This document shows positions 30,118-40,636 of a stretch of 64,000 bases of DNA, in pieces. Location: positions 85,957,168 to 86,021,167 of the forward strand of contig OY757912.1 in assembly GCA_963585895.1 (NCBI GenBank), in the 5' to 3' direction. Below the pieces are notes generated by a model. The model was not told where the DNA came from and did not search any database. It worked only from the letters and a program-made list of their open reading frames with translations. The position numbers and the translations under genes are program-made. The DNA comes from Sepioteuthis lessoniana. Taxonomy: Eukaryota; Mollusca; Cephalopoda; Myopsida; Loliginidae. Each line of letters starts with the position of its first letter. The stretch's first letter is position 1.

Positions 30118-30335
30118 CTAATCGTTTGGTGGTATCTCTCTTCTTTCCATCTCTCTCCAATTGTTTGGTGGTATCTATTTTTACTACAATTCTCTCCAAT
30201 TATCTAGTGGTCCCTCTCTTCTTTCTATCTCTCCCTAATTGTCCGGAGATCTCTCTTTTGTCCCGTCTCTAATCATTTAAAGGTCTCCCCTATTTCCTCC
30301 TCTACTCTCCACTTGTTTGGTGTTTTTTGCTTTTT
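30118..30335. repeat. Six-unit minisatellite, about 40-bp period
   Basis: Units start near 30,120, 30,159, 30,198, 30,237, 30,271 and 30,311. Each resembles 'aattgtttggtggtatctct' followed by 'cttctttccatctctctcc'. Divergence is moderate, and the fourth unit is about 6 bp shorter. Confidence 0.75.
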
Positions 30336-31092
30336 TTCCCTTCCCGGTTACTCTCCTATCTTTGATTTCAACCCTATGGAAAATTTCTATTATCTTTAAA
30401 TCTTACCAACCTTTCTTTTCACCTTCTTTACGATGATACTCTATCAGCCTTTCTTGCTTACGTCACATTCTTACTCCTTCGCCGACATTAATATACCTAC
30501 TCTCTTATGGTCTATAGTTCCTTTTTTTTCCCTCTCCCACACTCTTAATCTATTCACCCTTCTCTCGGTTAATTTTTTCTTTTTATTTATCTCTCTATCT
30601 ATCAATTCTACTCCAGCCCACGTATTTCTCTCTCTAGTCTTAAGATGTTCTCTCTTTCCCTCTTATTAGTCGATGTATATTTCTCCTCTCTGGCCATCCC
30701 TCTTTTTATCTAATAATTTCTTATATCTCGAATTCCTCACTGTCCTTTTATTAACTGCACCGCAATTGCTCAGATTACTACGCCCATCTTTCTGCTGTCA
30801 TTCGGAAAATATTCGTTTCTCAATATTTCTTTAATTCCACCACCACCACCTTCTTCTTCTTCTTCTTCTTCTTCTTCTTCTTCTTCTTCTTCTTCTTCTT
30901 CTTCTTCTTCTAATTTTAGTTTATTTCTTTCTTTTTTTCAGATATCTATTCATCTTATTTCATTTTCCCAGTTGATCTTTCTATCAATCTATGGATGTAA
31001 ATAAGGAAAGTAAATCCGACGGTATGAAGAAAAGTAGAAAAAACAAAATAATTCAAATTTGATGAATTTATTATGGAAGTCGATGTTGAACG

Positions 31093-31117
31093 TTTCGGTT
31101 ATAATAACCTTCTACAG
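31093..31117 (-). ncRNA. Hammerhead-like core, variant
   Basis: Minus strand: CTGTAGA, A, stem GGTTA / loop TTA / TAACC (5 perfect pairs), GAAA, then CGTTC. Canonical CTGATGA is altered at two positions. It lies in the only non-pyrimidine-rich island of this region (31,000-31,220). Confidence 0.3.
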
Positions 31118-31911
31118 GACTTTGAATTAATGAAATGAGTTCTTAAAATAGCGATGAATATTTTATGAAAAAGCAGGAAAAATATGTATAAAAAGAAAGG
31201 TTTATAACAGTATATTCAACGTTCATATCTATCTATCTATCTATCTATCTACTTCTATTTATTCACGTCTTTCTAGCCATCTTAGTTTTTTTTCTCTCTC
31301 TCTCTTTCTCTAACAGTTACCGTTTCTGCTTGTATCTCTCCTTCTCTTCATCCATGTGTGTCTGCGTCTTCCACTTTTTCTTTATCCTCCTACATTCGCT
31401 ACCTGTCAGGTTTTCTACATCTCTCAGAATCTATCTATCTATCTATCTATCTATGTTATTCTTACTCTGACTGTCACTTTCCTCTCAGTTTCGTTCTCTC
31501 TTCTTGGTCTCTTAATGTCCTTCTCAATCTCTGTCAGTCACTCTCAGTCTCTCTTTCTCCTTCTCTCAACATATATATATGTGTGTGTGTGTGCGTATAT
31601 ACACATATTATATATATTAGTGTTGGTTGTCACTAAATCACTTTGTGGGTTTGTGTCGAACCAAGTGTAATATAATATGGAGAGTGCTCAATATCTAGGA
31701 TAAAGCTATTATGTAATGATACAATATAATAATGAAACCCAGGAGTCGCAGTCTAAAGTCCGTAGAACAAAATATATAAATCTAATATATATTTATATAT
31801 AAATATAATATTTATTAATTTATTATTACCATATGTATACACATATGTATATGTGTGTATGTTTGTGTGTGCATGTGTCTGAGTTTTCTTCCCACTCTGT
31901 CTCTGTCTTTG

Positions 31912-31952
<41 letters not shown>

Positions 31953-32079
31953 GTACATATATATGTATATATATTCGTTTATCAATTCAGTTTCTTCATA
32001 TCTATCAAAACATACTCTCTCGCTGTCCTATCTTTCTCTCTATCTCAGTTTGTCTGTCTGTATCTGTCCCTCTCTTTAT

Positions 32080-32131
<52 letters not shown>

Positions 32132-32668
32132 TACTTTCTCTATCTCTCTGCACTATCTTCTTCTTCTTCTTCTTCTTCTTCTTCTTCTTCTTCTTCTTCT
32201 TCTTCTTCTTCTTCTTCTTCTTCTTCTTCTTCTTCTTCTTCTTCACCCCATCCAGTTTAATTCTTTCTCCCTTCTCCCTATATCTGGTCATTGACAACTC
32301 CACCTTCGTTTCGTCCTTATTTTCTAGTTTTTATTTCTGCACCTGCTCCCATCCCTTTCTGCTTCCCTCTTGCCGACATTTAAACTTCTTTCCACTCGTT
32401 CTAAATATTTCTCTTATCTCTTTCATTTTTCTTTTCTTTCTATTTCTTTTTCTTTTTCTTTTTTTTTTTTTTGAATGCCCTTCTTTTAACTGTCAAAAGT
32501 CCAGCTCTTCTACTTGATGTTATCCCTCCCGCCGATACGATTTCTAGTAGATTTTTAATAGGTCGTTTTTGTTTTGCCTTTATCTGTCCTGTTTGTTCGT
32601 TCTTGTTTTGGTTTCAGTTTTGATAAGTTTCTTTTTATTATTTATTCATTTCATTTCCTTTTCACCCA

Positions 32669-32716
<48 letters not shown>

Positions 32717-32961
32717 CAATTTGTTTGTCTAAGTCTGTAACTCTCTCTTTCTTTAACTCTGTTAATCTCTGTGTCTGATTGACTGTCCTTCTATCTGTCC
32801 GTTTCTCTCTCTCTTTATATATATATATACATATATATATTTGTGTGTGTGTGTGTGTGTGTGTACACACGCACACACACACACATATATATATATATAT
32901 ACATATATGTATATATATATGTATATATATATATATATGTATATATATACACATATATATA

Positions 32962-33002
<41 letters not shown>

Positions 33003-33005
33003 GTA

Positions 33006-33135
33006 TGTATTCGGGTCATTGGTCTATTGGGTAGAGTGTTCGCCAATGGACCGGGGGACTTACGTTCAATCCCAGATCGCGTCATACCAAAGACTTTAAG
33101 AATGGTACTTTATATCTCCTTGCTTAATGCACACA
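33006..33135 (+). repeat. SINE2 copy, head half
   Basis: 'ggtctattgggtagagtgtt' (A box) and 'cgttcaatcccagatcgcgt' (B box), then 'agactttaagaatggtactt'. It is cut at a TCTA run, and a (TA)n run precedes it. Confidence 0.8.
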
Positions 33136-33720
33136 TTTTATCTATCTATCTATCAATCTACATTAGTTTGTTTGTATCTATCTATACATCTAAGTCTGCT
33201 ACGATCATACAATATCTGTCTGTCTGTCTGTCTGTCTCTATATATAGGCTTATAAGTCTTCCATCGTCTCAACATTTTCTATCACTGTGTTTCAATTGGT
33301 TCATATCTTTCTACTCGTCTAAATCTTTTATGCTCTTTATCTCTCTCTTTCTCTAACTTTGAGTCTGAATATCTTCCCTCCTCTCTCTCTATGGATTAAC
33401 ACCCACACACATATATGTGTGTGTGTGTATGTGTGTGTGTGTGTGTATCTTCGAACTTTTATCTATCTATCTATCACTTAATTTACACCTAATTTATTTA
33501 TTTTCTTTCTTTTCCTTAAAACCTTTTCTTCTTGATTCTCATCTGTTTTCTTCCTTTCTGCACCTCTTCCTTCTCTATTTCTTTCTTTCCTTGATGTTCA
33601 GATCAAGTGCCATCACCCGCTGCCACTTAAACACTTTTAGTATATATCAATGTTTTCTCAGGAAATTCACTGCCACTACTACCACTGTATCATTTCTTTA
33701 AAATCTTTGTGGTGTACCCT

Positions 33721-34005
33721 TTACACTGCCCTCCCGTAAGCGTTTTCCGGCTTTGTCCCACCCCAGCAATTCTCTGCCCTTATTATTTGCCTCACACGAC
33801 CCTGACCGAGACCAGCTTCGGTACTGTTGCTGTCACATCGATCACATTTTGTGAGCCAACAATGAACAGTTGAGGCTGCGCTGGTGGGAAGAGAGGGCAG
33901 GGGTCAAGAAAACCAGGAATGTCACTCATGAGAGATTAATATTGAAAAGAGAGGGTAAGAAAGTAAGATAAAAAAAAAAAACAAGGAAAGAAACGAGTTG
34001 AGAGA
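33721..34005. other. Unassigned sequence of near-balanced composition
   Basis: Less AT-rich than its surroundings ('cacgaccctgaccgagacca', 'ggctgcgctggtgggaagag'), with no open frame longer than background and no repeat match seen. It could be a fragment of an old element. Confidence 0.35.
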
Positions 34006-34008
34006 AAT

Positions 34009-34009
<1 letters not shown>

Positions 34010-34058
<49 letters not shown>

Positions 34059-34067
34059 GTATATATG

Positions 34068-34098
<31 letters not shown>

Positions 34099-34146
34099 TG
34101 TGTGTGTGAGAAAGTGACAGCAGTTTTGTGTTAAGGATTGAACTAA

Positions 34147-34201
<55 letters not shown>

Positions 34202-34235
34202 TGCTTTATACATGTTTTTACATATAAATATACTG

Positions 34236-34293
<58 letters not shown>

Positions 34294-34300
34294 TGCTTTA
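34010..34300. repeat. (CA)n, (TA)n, (GA)n cluster with a duplicated (TA)n unit
   Basis: (CA)n 34,010-34,048, (TA)n to 34,085, (GA)/(TG) to 34,108, then two large (TA)n runs (34,151-34,200 and 34,239-34,291). Each is followed by 'tactgctttatacatgttt', so (TA)n plus about 40 bp was duplicated. Confidence 0.9.
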
Positions 34301-34378
34301 TACATGTTTCTGCATGAATCTATAGGATTTTTTCTCTTGGCTCTATAAAATGTCTCTTATCAATGTGTTTATAAACAC

Positions 34379-34430
34379 TCACACACACACACACTCACAC
34401 ACACATATATATATATACATATATATATAT
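34379..34430. repeat. (CA)n/(TA)n left of a MITE
   Basis: Microsatellite that directly abuts the inverted-repeat element at 34,431. The element appears inserted at a TA in it. Confidence 0.85.
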
Positions 34431-34553
34431 GGTGTTTCAAAAATTGGATATTTTCAAGCAAATTTATATCATTAGGGATGTAATGAACAACATAGTATGA
34501 ACAAATAAACTTAAACTGGTCTATCAGAAATTATATCAATTTTTCTGAAACAC

Positions 34554-34554
<1 letters not shown>
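34431..34554. mobile_element. 124-bp MITE with mariner-like inverted ends
   Basis: Left end 'ggtgtttcaaaaattggata', right end (reverse complement) 'agtgtttcagaaaaattgat', about 16 of 20 matching with a one-base offset. TA lies immediately outside on both sides, as for Tc1/mariner target sites. No coding capacity. Confidence 0.75.

Positions 34555-34610
<56 letters not shown>
34555..34610. repeat. (TA)n then (TG)n
   Basis: Separates the MITE from the SINE4 remnant. Confidence 0.9.
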
Positions 34611-34611
<1 letters not shown>

Positions 34612-34810
34612 TTCAGTGTGGCTAGATACGCTGACGCTTCAAGTAGGAATCGAAACACGCCTTACTTTTCATTAAACCGACAGCATACCATCAGCCATTC
34701 CGGCAACCTAACGTCAGCTTGGGGATTTAACGCATTTTGTATTAACTTTCGTTTGTTTACATTTTACACTATTGGATACTGGAGAGCTCAATTCATTTGA
34801 AGAGCTTTGC

Positions 34811-34813
<3 letters not shown>
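34611..34813 (-). repeat. SINE4 copy, diverged and truncated
   Basis: 'cttcagtgtggctagatacg', 'aggaatcgaaacacgcctta' (B-box half reversed), 'cgtttgtttacattttacac' and 'agagctcaattcatttgaag' align in order with the copy at 62,911-63,221. The end with the CCCCC hairpin is missing. It is replaced by (TA)n at 34,814-34,860. Confidence 0.75.
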
Positions 34814-34863
<50 letters not shown>

Positions 34864-35059
34864 CTGATTGAAATTTAACACTAAAACTGTTTTTAATCAG
34901 CAAACATTTAAACTTGACAAATACTAGGTCACCTGAGGTTTGGCAACATGTCATTCAGAGCAGTGAGGGTTTCTTTTATTATTATTATTTTACTTTATTC
35001 TTGAAAAATGTTGTGTGTATACTTAGCAAAGTTAAAGAGACAGTCTACTCTTTGATTAT
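34814..35059. other. (TA)n and unassigned AT-rich sequence
   Basis: (TA)n to 34,860, then no feature beyond a short (TTA)n near 34,976-34,990. Confidence 0.5.
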
Positions 35060-35200
35060 GCATAGCTTGGGTAAGATGAGAAGAACTTCCTGGGGGCGTT
35101 ACATTGAAATGAAACGCTGATAGACTTGTCCAGGATTTCAATTTAGCCTGCCTATTCCATTTCTCTTCGCCAATAAACATTACGTCACGGACACCCATAA
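35060..35200 (-). repeat. SINE1 fragment, head half
   Basis: 'acattgaaatgaaacgctga', B box 'ccaggatttcaatttagcct' and 'ccaataaacattacgtcacg' place it as a decayed reverse SINE1 head. Confidence 0.55.
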
Positions 35201-35393
35201 ATAAATATGTCACTAGCAATCATTTAAAAAAAATGTTATTTTATTAAAAGGTAATTTTTTTCTAAACCAAAAGTTTTATCATTTTCAGAGAAACATAATA
35301 CAAAATATATGCGATTAGGAATTATTCATTTCTTATATATGTTGGGAGGTATCTTCCTCTTGTAATGTATTTGTAAGGACGTATACATAACTG

Positions 35394-35416
35394 TACACAC
35401 ACACACACACGCACAC

Positions 35417-35462
<46 letters not shown>
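35394..35462. repeat. (CA)n followed by (TA)n
   Basis: Abuts the inverted-repeat element at 35,463. Confidence 0.9.
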
Positions 35463-35463
<1 letters not shown>

Positions 35464-36030
35464 TATTTAAGCATGTTTGATTAAATAGTAAAGACATTTT
35501 GTCTATACGATTTTATCAAGATCCTTTCAAATTTGGTTTTAAGTTGGAATTGGTGGATGATATAACCAAAATTGTCCCGAGCGCTTTCAGACCTTTCATA
35601 GGCCATCATCAGGAGCTGTTTGTAGGACTAAAGAGTGTTTTTTTTTCCTTTTTTAAAAATAGTCTTTAGTTTTTTTTTTATAATATTAGAAATTACGTAA
35701 ACGCAAAATTGGATAAAACTGAGATGCCGATGACATCGAACGAATTTAAAACAGAACGCTATCAACGGAAAAAGAATATTATCTAGAGAAATAGAATATT
35801 AAAAAAAAAGAAGAAAAAAAAGAGACTAAAGGCATTTCAAAACAGGGTCGCTATTTTCAAAGTTAATTCTATTATTTCTATTTTTTTTTGTGTTTAAATT
35901 TTGGGTATATTCATCAACCAATTACAAGCTAAAACCAAACCACTTGTTAGGAAACATGAATGGATTTTAATAAGATTATATGGACAAAATGTGTATTTAT
36001 TATTTAATCAAACATGCTTAGATGAACGAC
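35463..36030. mobile_element. Foldback element with about 100-bp imperfect inverted ends
   Basis: Left end 'agcatgtttgattaaatagt' ... 'ggttttaagttggaattggt'. The right end reversed reads 'agcatgtttgattaaataat' ... 'ggttttagcttgtaattggt'. The arms (about 35,468-35,575 and 35,908-36,020) match by eye at roughly 75%. The left arm is followed by a hammerhead-like core. Both sides border microsatellites. The centre is A/T runs with no coding. This arrangement fits an inverted pair of Penelope-type terminal repeats, which is inference. Confidence 0.7.
35585..35612 (-). ncRNA. Hammerhead-like core, exact CTGATGA
   Basis: Minus strand: CTGATGA, T, stem GGCCT / loop / AGGTC (five pairs, one G-U), T, GAAA, then GCGCTCGGG. 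The closing G-C pair of a canonical stem II is a T-T mismatch here. Stems I and III were not demonstrated. Confidence 0.4.
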
Positions 36031-36040
36031 TGCTGCCCAA

Positions 36041-36041
36041 C

Positions 36042-36072
<31 letters not shown>

Positions 36073-36090
36073 ACGCGCGCATATATATAG
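36041..36090. repeat. (CA)n with GC-rich end
   Basis: 'acacacacgtgcacgcgcgc' then a short TA run, directly beyond the foldback. Confidence 0.9.
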
Positions 36091-36520
36091 GTGGGTTGAA
36101 AAGTTCATTGGTTGAAAAGTTGATTAGTTTAAAAGTTGATATGATGCCGTCATATCAACTGTTTATGATTTTTTTTACTAATAGTAAAAGTGTGTTGACT
36201 ATGTTAAAAAAAACTCCTCGGTCACATTTCATGCGAAATTCTTACCCAGCTTATGAACTTTGCAACCTACCCACAAATATATATATATATGAAGATATAT
36301 AATGATCTAACAAACGAAAACGCTATCGAAAATAGTAATCGCTGATACCTTACCTCGACAAACGGCAATCACACTTAAGAATATATGTCTGTAATAAAAA
36401 AATTAAAAATCTTTATTCAAATTATTAGAAATAATTTTTTCGCCTTTGCAAACCGGCTGCAACTTATCAATATTGTTTACCAACTTTACGTATCCCCTCA
36501 CAGATTGTATCTCCGACAAG

Positions 36521-36551
<31 letters not shown>

Positions 36552-36650
36552 CTAATAATATATATTTAAAAAAATATCTATTGAGAAAGTGGTCAATATC
36601 GGTGACAGAGCATTTATATATAAGATAGTATTGCGTAGTCATTGAGTCAA
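36091..36650. other. AT-rich sequence, nothing recognised
   Basis: A short direct repeat 'ggttgaaaagtt' occurs twice at 36,093-36,121. A (TA)n run lies at 36,521-36,547. No gene seen. Confidence 0.4.
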
Positions 36651-36654
36651 GAGT

Positions 36655-36790
36655 ACTTTGTAAGTGTCATCGTACAAAGATTTGGTCCGATGATCCTATA
36701 GGTTAGAAACTGACTGTCACCAAACGCAGTCAATTCTCTGCATACGTTCTCCTATCAGTTTCGGATAGAATTTTCAACCCAGAGCAGAAT
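36655..36790 (+). repeat. Repeat K with hammerhead-like core (copy 1)
   Basis: Shares 'taggttagaaactgactgtc' with 'taggcgagaaactgactatc' at 54,835-54,854. Core at 36,687-36,709: CCGATGA, CC-TATA-GG-type hairpin, GAAA. Upstream, 'ctttgta' and 'tacaaag' (36,655-36,679) form a 7-bp hairpin. The same order, motif then 'cactgac..tcacca', is kept in copy 2. Confidence 0.5.
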
Positions 36791-36799
36791 CAATTTTCT

Positions 36800-37020
36800 A
36801 TCCGGAACAGCATCATTCCGACGTTACATAAAATGAGCACGAAAAGCTCTTTTTGTGGCAATTGCAGATGCACCTTTATGCACTGTTCCAAGCCATGATC
36901 ATATCTGTTCATATCTGAAAAGAAAATATGACAATTGCTCGAAAGAACTACCATTACCAATTGCCTAAGTTCACTTGCGGTAGACAGGTAACCGTTTAAA
37001 ATGTGAGCGCTATTTCTGTT
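36800..37020. other. Unassigned sequence
   Basis: Follows Repeat K. It may be part of the same element, but I cannot align it with the second copy. Confidence 0.3.
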
Positions 37021-37023
37021 GAA

Positions 37024-37024
<1 letters not shown>

Positions 37025-37087
<63 letters not shown>

Positions 37088-37088
37088 T
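37025..37088. repeat. (TA)n then (TG)n
   Basis: Compound dinucleotide repeat of about 64 bp. Confidence 0.95.
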
Positions 37089-37089
37089 G

Positions 37090-37509
37090 GTACAATATGA
37101 ATAACCATTTCTCAAAGACTTACTTGTTATCTTTCGGATCAAATCTACATCTGTCAGAATATTTAACATCACTAGTGCTCAACGTCCGATTTCCATAGAA
37201 TTCTTGTTGATAAAGCCGTACGATAAATTAAGAAGATTGTTAATACTTGAAGTTATCTTCCTAAGATCCAGACAACAGGACATTAATGAAATCTGCTATG
37301 AAACCGGAAGTGGTACGTCGATGTGTTTATTAGAAACCATGTGATAATAATAACTGATAAAAAGTGAAAACGAGGCGCTAAATCTCAATTTTCTTAGTCT
37401 CAAAAATCCGATCTTGATAATAACTTAGGAAAATACTTAATTTATTGAATGAAAAACTTTGAATATTTACTTTTCATCTCCTATTAGAAAATATTTGCAA
37501 ACAGCCCCG

Positions 37510-37540
<31 letters not shown>
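37090..37540. other. AT-rich sequence, nothing recognised
   Basis: No shared repeat noticed. Ends in (TA)n at 37,510-37,536. Confidence 0.4.
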
Positions 37541-37544
37541 AAAG

Positions 37545-37778
37545 TAAGTAAAGTTGGCGACCGTTGTCGAGGGCGACCTGAAGGCTCCCTTTTCAATAGC
37601 TACAACACCAATGTGTTGGGGAGGGCGCAACTCCTTTCACTGGATTACTCCACTTTACTCTTGATACGTACCTTATAATGCTGAGTGTTAAGCAAAGAGG
37701 TATCAAGTACCATTTTAAAAGTCTTTGGTACGACCCGTCCAGGGATTGAAACCCGGTCTCCTGGACCACTAGCGAACA
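37545..37778 (-). repeat. SINE2 copy
   Basis: Reverse body 'gcgaccgttgtcgagggcga', 'ccttataatgctgagtgtta', head with B box 'agggattgaaacccggtctc' and 'ctggaccactagcgaaca'. The outermost A-box bases are lost. Confidence 0.82.
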
Positions 37779-37779
37779 C

Positions 37780-38155
37780 AAATGCAAATAAGAAAAGTTT
37801 GCAAGAAAAATTGCTCTATAGCAGAGCATGTTTCCAACCCAGAAAAATATCAAATTCTTCTTGACTCATCAAATCTCGAGATTTTTCTTGACGACTGACT
37901 GGCAGCAAATCACATGTACTCTCAAAAATTGTAGCTGATCTCAGCAGTCTTGTGATCTGGACAATGTCAATGCTTCCTCAGATTTCCAGTTCCCTCAGTC
38001 GCTTTTCCAGATTCTTAGAAATCGTTCCAAATGATCATAATGTATTTACCCAATCCTCTCTGCTACGAACCCATTGGTTGTTTGAGAAAAGCTGACGAAT
38101 TTAGTCTGCTCTGCTTTTTTTCTTTTAGCTGAAGAGACAACATCTGGAGTTCTTT
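37780..38155. other. Unassigned, with a possible SINE1 tail near 38,040-38,125
   Basis: 'gtatttacccaatcctctct' and 'tttagtctgctctgcttttt' resemble the reversed end of SINE1, but the head is absent. Confidence 0.35.
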
Positions 38156-38157
38156 TG

Positions 38158-38325
38158 CCTAGTCGACTGGGGCTGCAGAATACACTGACTGCATCTCTGC
38201 AGAAGGGTAAGGCCCCTTCCCAACGAGTGTCCTAGATATGACACTAAACAATCGGATGGTCAGGTTCCAGTAATGCTGGACTTTGGGGGAATGCGGAATA
38301 TCCCTTCATTGCCATCCATTGTGGT
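38158..38325 (+). repeat. REP-A fragment, head only
   Basis: Very well preserved head: 'agtcgactggggctgcagaa', 'gcatctctgcagaagggtaa', 'ccagtaatgctggactttgg', ending 'gcggaatatcccttcattgc'. The sub-repeats and tail are absent. Confidence 0.8.
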
Positions 38326-38795
38326 TACGTTACCTTCATGACTTTGGCAAAAGCATATGGAGCTACCTAACTGTACCTCACATTACCAAAAAATTACAAA
38401 ACTTTAGATTCATCCTTGCATATAGACAATGCATGCGAAAAAGGGTTGATTTATTACGATATTCGTAACGCAGAGAACCTAGCAACCACCTCATTGCTAC
38501 TCTTGGCAAAAATTATAGAATTAGCACACTTATAAGATTTTTAATTAATCTTTTTTTTTTTTTATCTAGCTAAATATGCTAATAAAAGATCGGTGCAAAA
38601 CATCTTTCTTTTAATAACTGAACATTGTGGCCACAATAAACTATTGTTAAATAAACTAGAATAAACTATCTAGATTTGAGGTATTCTTTTTTTTTTCCGA
38701 GCCAAGCAGAGGAATATATTTTGGAATATGAAAAAAGTTTTATGTTTTATACGTTATTAGATTATTTATTGATAAAAAAATAAAGAAAAAACTAT
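38326..38795. other. AT-rich sequence, nothing recognised
   Basis: No motif, repeat or frame of interest. Confidence 0.4.
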
Positions 38796-38799
38796 GAAG

Positions 38800-38937
38800 G
38801 TGTTTCCGAAGCGTAGTGGTTAACACGCTGGACTACGACATCGTAGTAAGCGAGTTCGATCTCTAGACTAATACCAAAGGGAATGGATTTGGCATTGACA
38901 AATCAACGAAGGTTAATATGCCATTAAACAAAGAAAC
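38800..38937 (+). repeat. SINE3 copy with internal deletion
   Basis: Head 'gaagcgtagtggttaacacg', 'acgacatcgtagtaagcgag' with B box 'gagttcgatctc', then directly the tail 'ggatttggcattgacaaatc' and 'ggttaatatgccattaaac'. About 80 bp of the body are missing. Confidence 0.8.
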
Positions 38938-39430
38938 AAAAAAAAAATAAAATAAATAAAATAAATAAATAAAAAAAATCGAGTTGAACATACTCAAAGT
39001 GTGTTAATTTCATACTTGTTGCCAACAGTACACACACACACACACACATACGCATGCACACATACACATATATACACATACACATACACAATGAAAGATA
39101 AATTGATGGACGGTAAGTAAAGCCAAAGATGTTTACCTGTATGTAGTGTAAATACACCTGCATAATAGTTTATATCTTGTGATACTTGTAGCGGAGGAGA
39201 ACCTGGTAACCAGCTCATTAGAACGGTCGGGTCATTCCATGTCAGCACTCGAAGGAATCTGTGAGAGATGAGAAGCGCTAGTATCGTTCAGTGAACAACA
39301 AGACTCACCCATAACAGGCCTTCGATTAGAACGAACCGACTTGTGTTGCCAATTTTGGAGTCTTCCTATGAAATTCCTGCAGCGTTTAGCGTTACAGCAC
39401 AGCGCCCAGATATGGCAGTATAATCTCAGA
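38938..39430. other. A-rich run, (CA)n at 39,028-39,090 and unassigned sequence
   Basis: An A/T-rich run follows the SINE3, as expected for a retroposon tail. Then an imperfect (CA)n and unassigned DNA. Confidence 0.5.
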
Positions 39431-39435
39431 AATTG

Positions 39436-39985
39436 AAATATCTATTTACTCAAATCTTTTTCCACGAGCAGGATGCGACAGAAAGACAATTTTCAAGCAG
39501 ACTACAACCGGTTTGAATTCATAGTTTTCTTTTCCTTTGGCCGGTTGCCATGCTATGGCTAAAGAACCCAGTCTGAGAAAATGAAGTATGTATTTATCTC
39601 ACTACGATGCCACGAACAGGATATGACACAAGGCCAATTTTTAAGAGGAGTACAACTGAGTTGAATTCACAGTTTTCTTTCTCCTGGGCCAGTTGCCAGT
39701 TCAGTGGTAGAAATTGAAATATGTGTTTAACCATACCCCCTTGCCACGTGTAGGATGCGGAAGGTCATTTTTTGAGAGGGATACAAAAGGGTTAAATTTA
39801 GTTTTGTTTCTCCAAGACTGTTTTCCATACTAAGTATGAACCTCCCATTCTGAAATATTTACCCACTTTCTCCACCACAAGAGTTCAGTTATTGAATGGA
39901 GTACCATTGGTTCGTATTCAGTTTTCTTTCACCAAGAACGCTTGCTACGTTGTAAGGTTAAAGAACTCAGCCTGAGAAATTAATT
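39436..39985 (-). repeat. Tandem array of four SINE1-tail units
   Basis: Four head-to-tail units of about 135-145 bp starting at 39,436, 39,581, 39,716 and 39,852. Each opens with a phrase like 'tgaaatatctatttactc', then 'cacgagcaggatgcgacaga', 'ggtttgaattcatagttttc' and 'ggctaaagaacccagtctga'. All correspond to the 3' half of SINE1 in reverse. The tRNA-like head is absent from every unit. Confidence 0.75.
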
Positions 39986-40258
39986 TACGTCTTTTTTAAA
40001 AATATTTTAACTATCAGTTCCAAAAGAACTAAATTTCTGGTAGGTCAGTGAACGATAAAGAGGAAAATACGTTCATCTAGATTTTGGATACGAGAGCGCT
40101 GGCAAGGATTAATACGTATTAGCCGTTGGTAATTGATATCGACGTTTTATCTATTTATTAATTTGTTTTTGTCATCTAATGCTAGGGTGTTAGCCTCTTC
40201 GTCAGAGTTAACAAGATGCTAAGCTTAACTTATCTATGTTCAAGTCCAGAAGTACAGG
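39986..40258. other. Unassigned, with a tRNA-like stretch at 40,180-40,255
   Basis: 'gctagggtgttagcctcttc' and 'atgttcaagtccagaagt' resemble A- and B-box regions of a retroposon head. No body can be matched. Confidence 0.3.
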
Positions 40259-40275
40259 ACCCTGACATAATACTA

Positions 40276-40636
40276 GTATTAGTATTTGTCGCGCGGTCCA
40301 CCAAACGAGCAAGTGTGGCACCAGGCCTTTTTAAGGTGAATCTAGGCGCAGGGCCGTAGTCCAGAGACGCCTGGCAAGCACAAAAATGCCTCGGGCCCTA
40401 TTGGCATTTCCCTACAAATGGGTGCTTCAGGTGCCAGGTGATAAACCTACCCTTACTAAAAGGGTTAAAACCTAGGCCACGGCCCCTTGAGGCTCGAAGA
40501 TGTGGGCCAGTCTTGCCTGCGAGGCGCAACAACTGGGCTTACAAGCAGTCTCGACCGACCAGGACTCAAAAATCACCACCGATCCCAAACCAACTCAAGG
40601 CAGCTGGTCAGAAAATGTGGGTCTCATGTGAGTACT
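40276..40636. mobile_element. Orphan 361-bp insertion with perfect 17-bp duplication
   Basis: Flanked by 'accctgacataatacta' at 40,259-40,275 and 40,637-40,653, identical. The insert is clearly GC-richer than its flanks ('cggccccttgaggctcgaag', 'gtggcaccaggcctttttaa'). It lacks a poly-A or simple tail. It contains the start of an open frame at 40,438 (MINLPLLKGLKPRPRPLEAR) rich in Pro and Arg, which reads out into the flank. I do not recognise it. It could be an internal or 5' piece of a LINE or a retroposed transcript. Confidence 0.7.

Larger units (their letters stand above)
30336..33720. repeat. Pyrimidine-rich microsatellite cluster
   Basis: Strand-asymmetric C/T-rich DNA with: (TTC)n 30,851-30,910 and 32,158-32,243; (TCTA)n near 31,226, 31,432, 32,668-32,716, 33,138 and 33,465; (TA)n/(TG)n at 31,570-31,618, 31,845-31,975, 32,080-32,127 and 32,815-33,005; (TCTG)n at 33,213-33,237; (TG)n at 33,411-33,446. 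Serine/leucine- and YIYI-rich frames here are repeat translations. One SINE2 and one hammerhead-like motif are embedded. Confidence 0.85.

Noticed and set aside
31833..32294. Serine/leucine-rich 153-residue frame as a membrane protein
   Set aside because: Produced by (TA)n, (TG)n and (TTC)n repeats, with the poly-Leu from (TTC)n.
32762..33356. YIYI-rich frames on both strands
   Set aside because: Palindromic (TA)n and (CA)n repeats are open in several frames at once.
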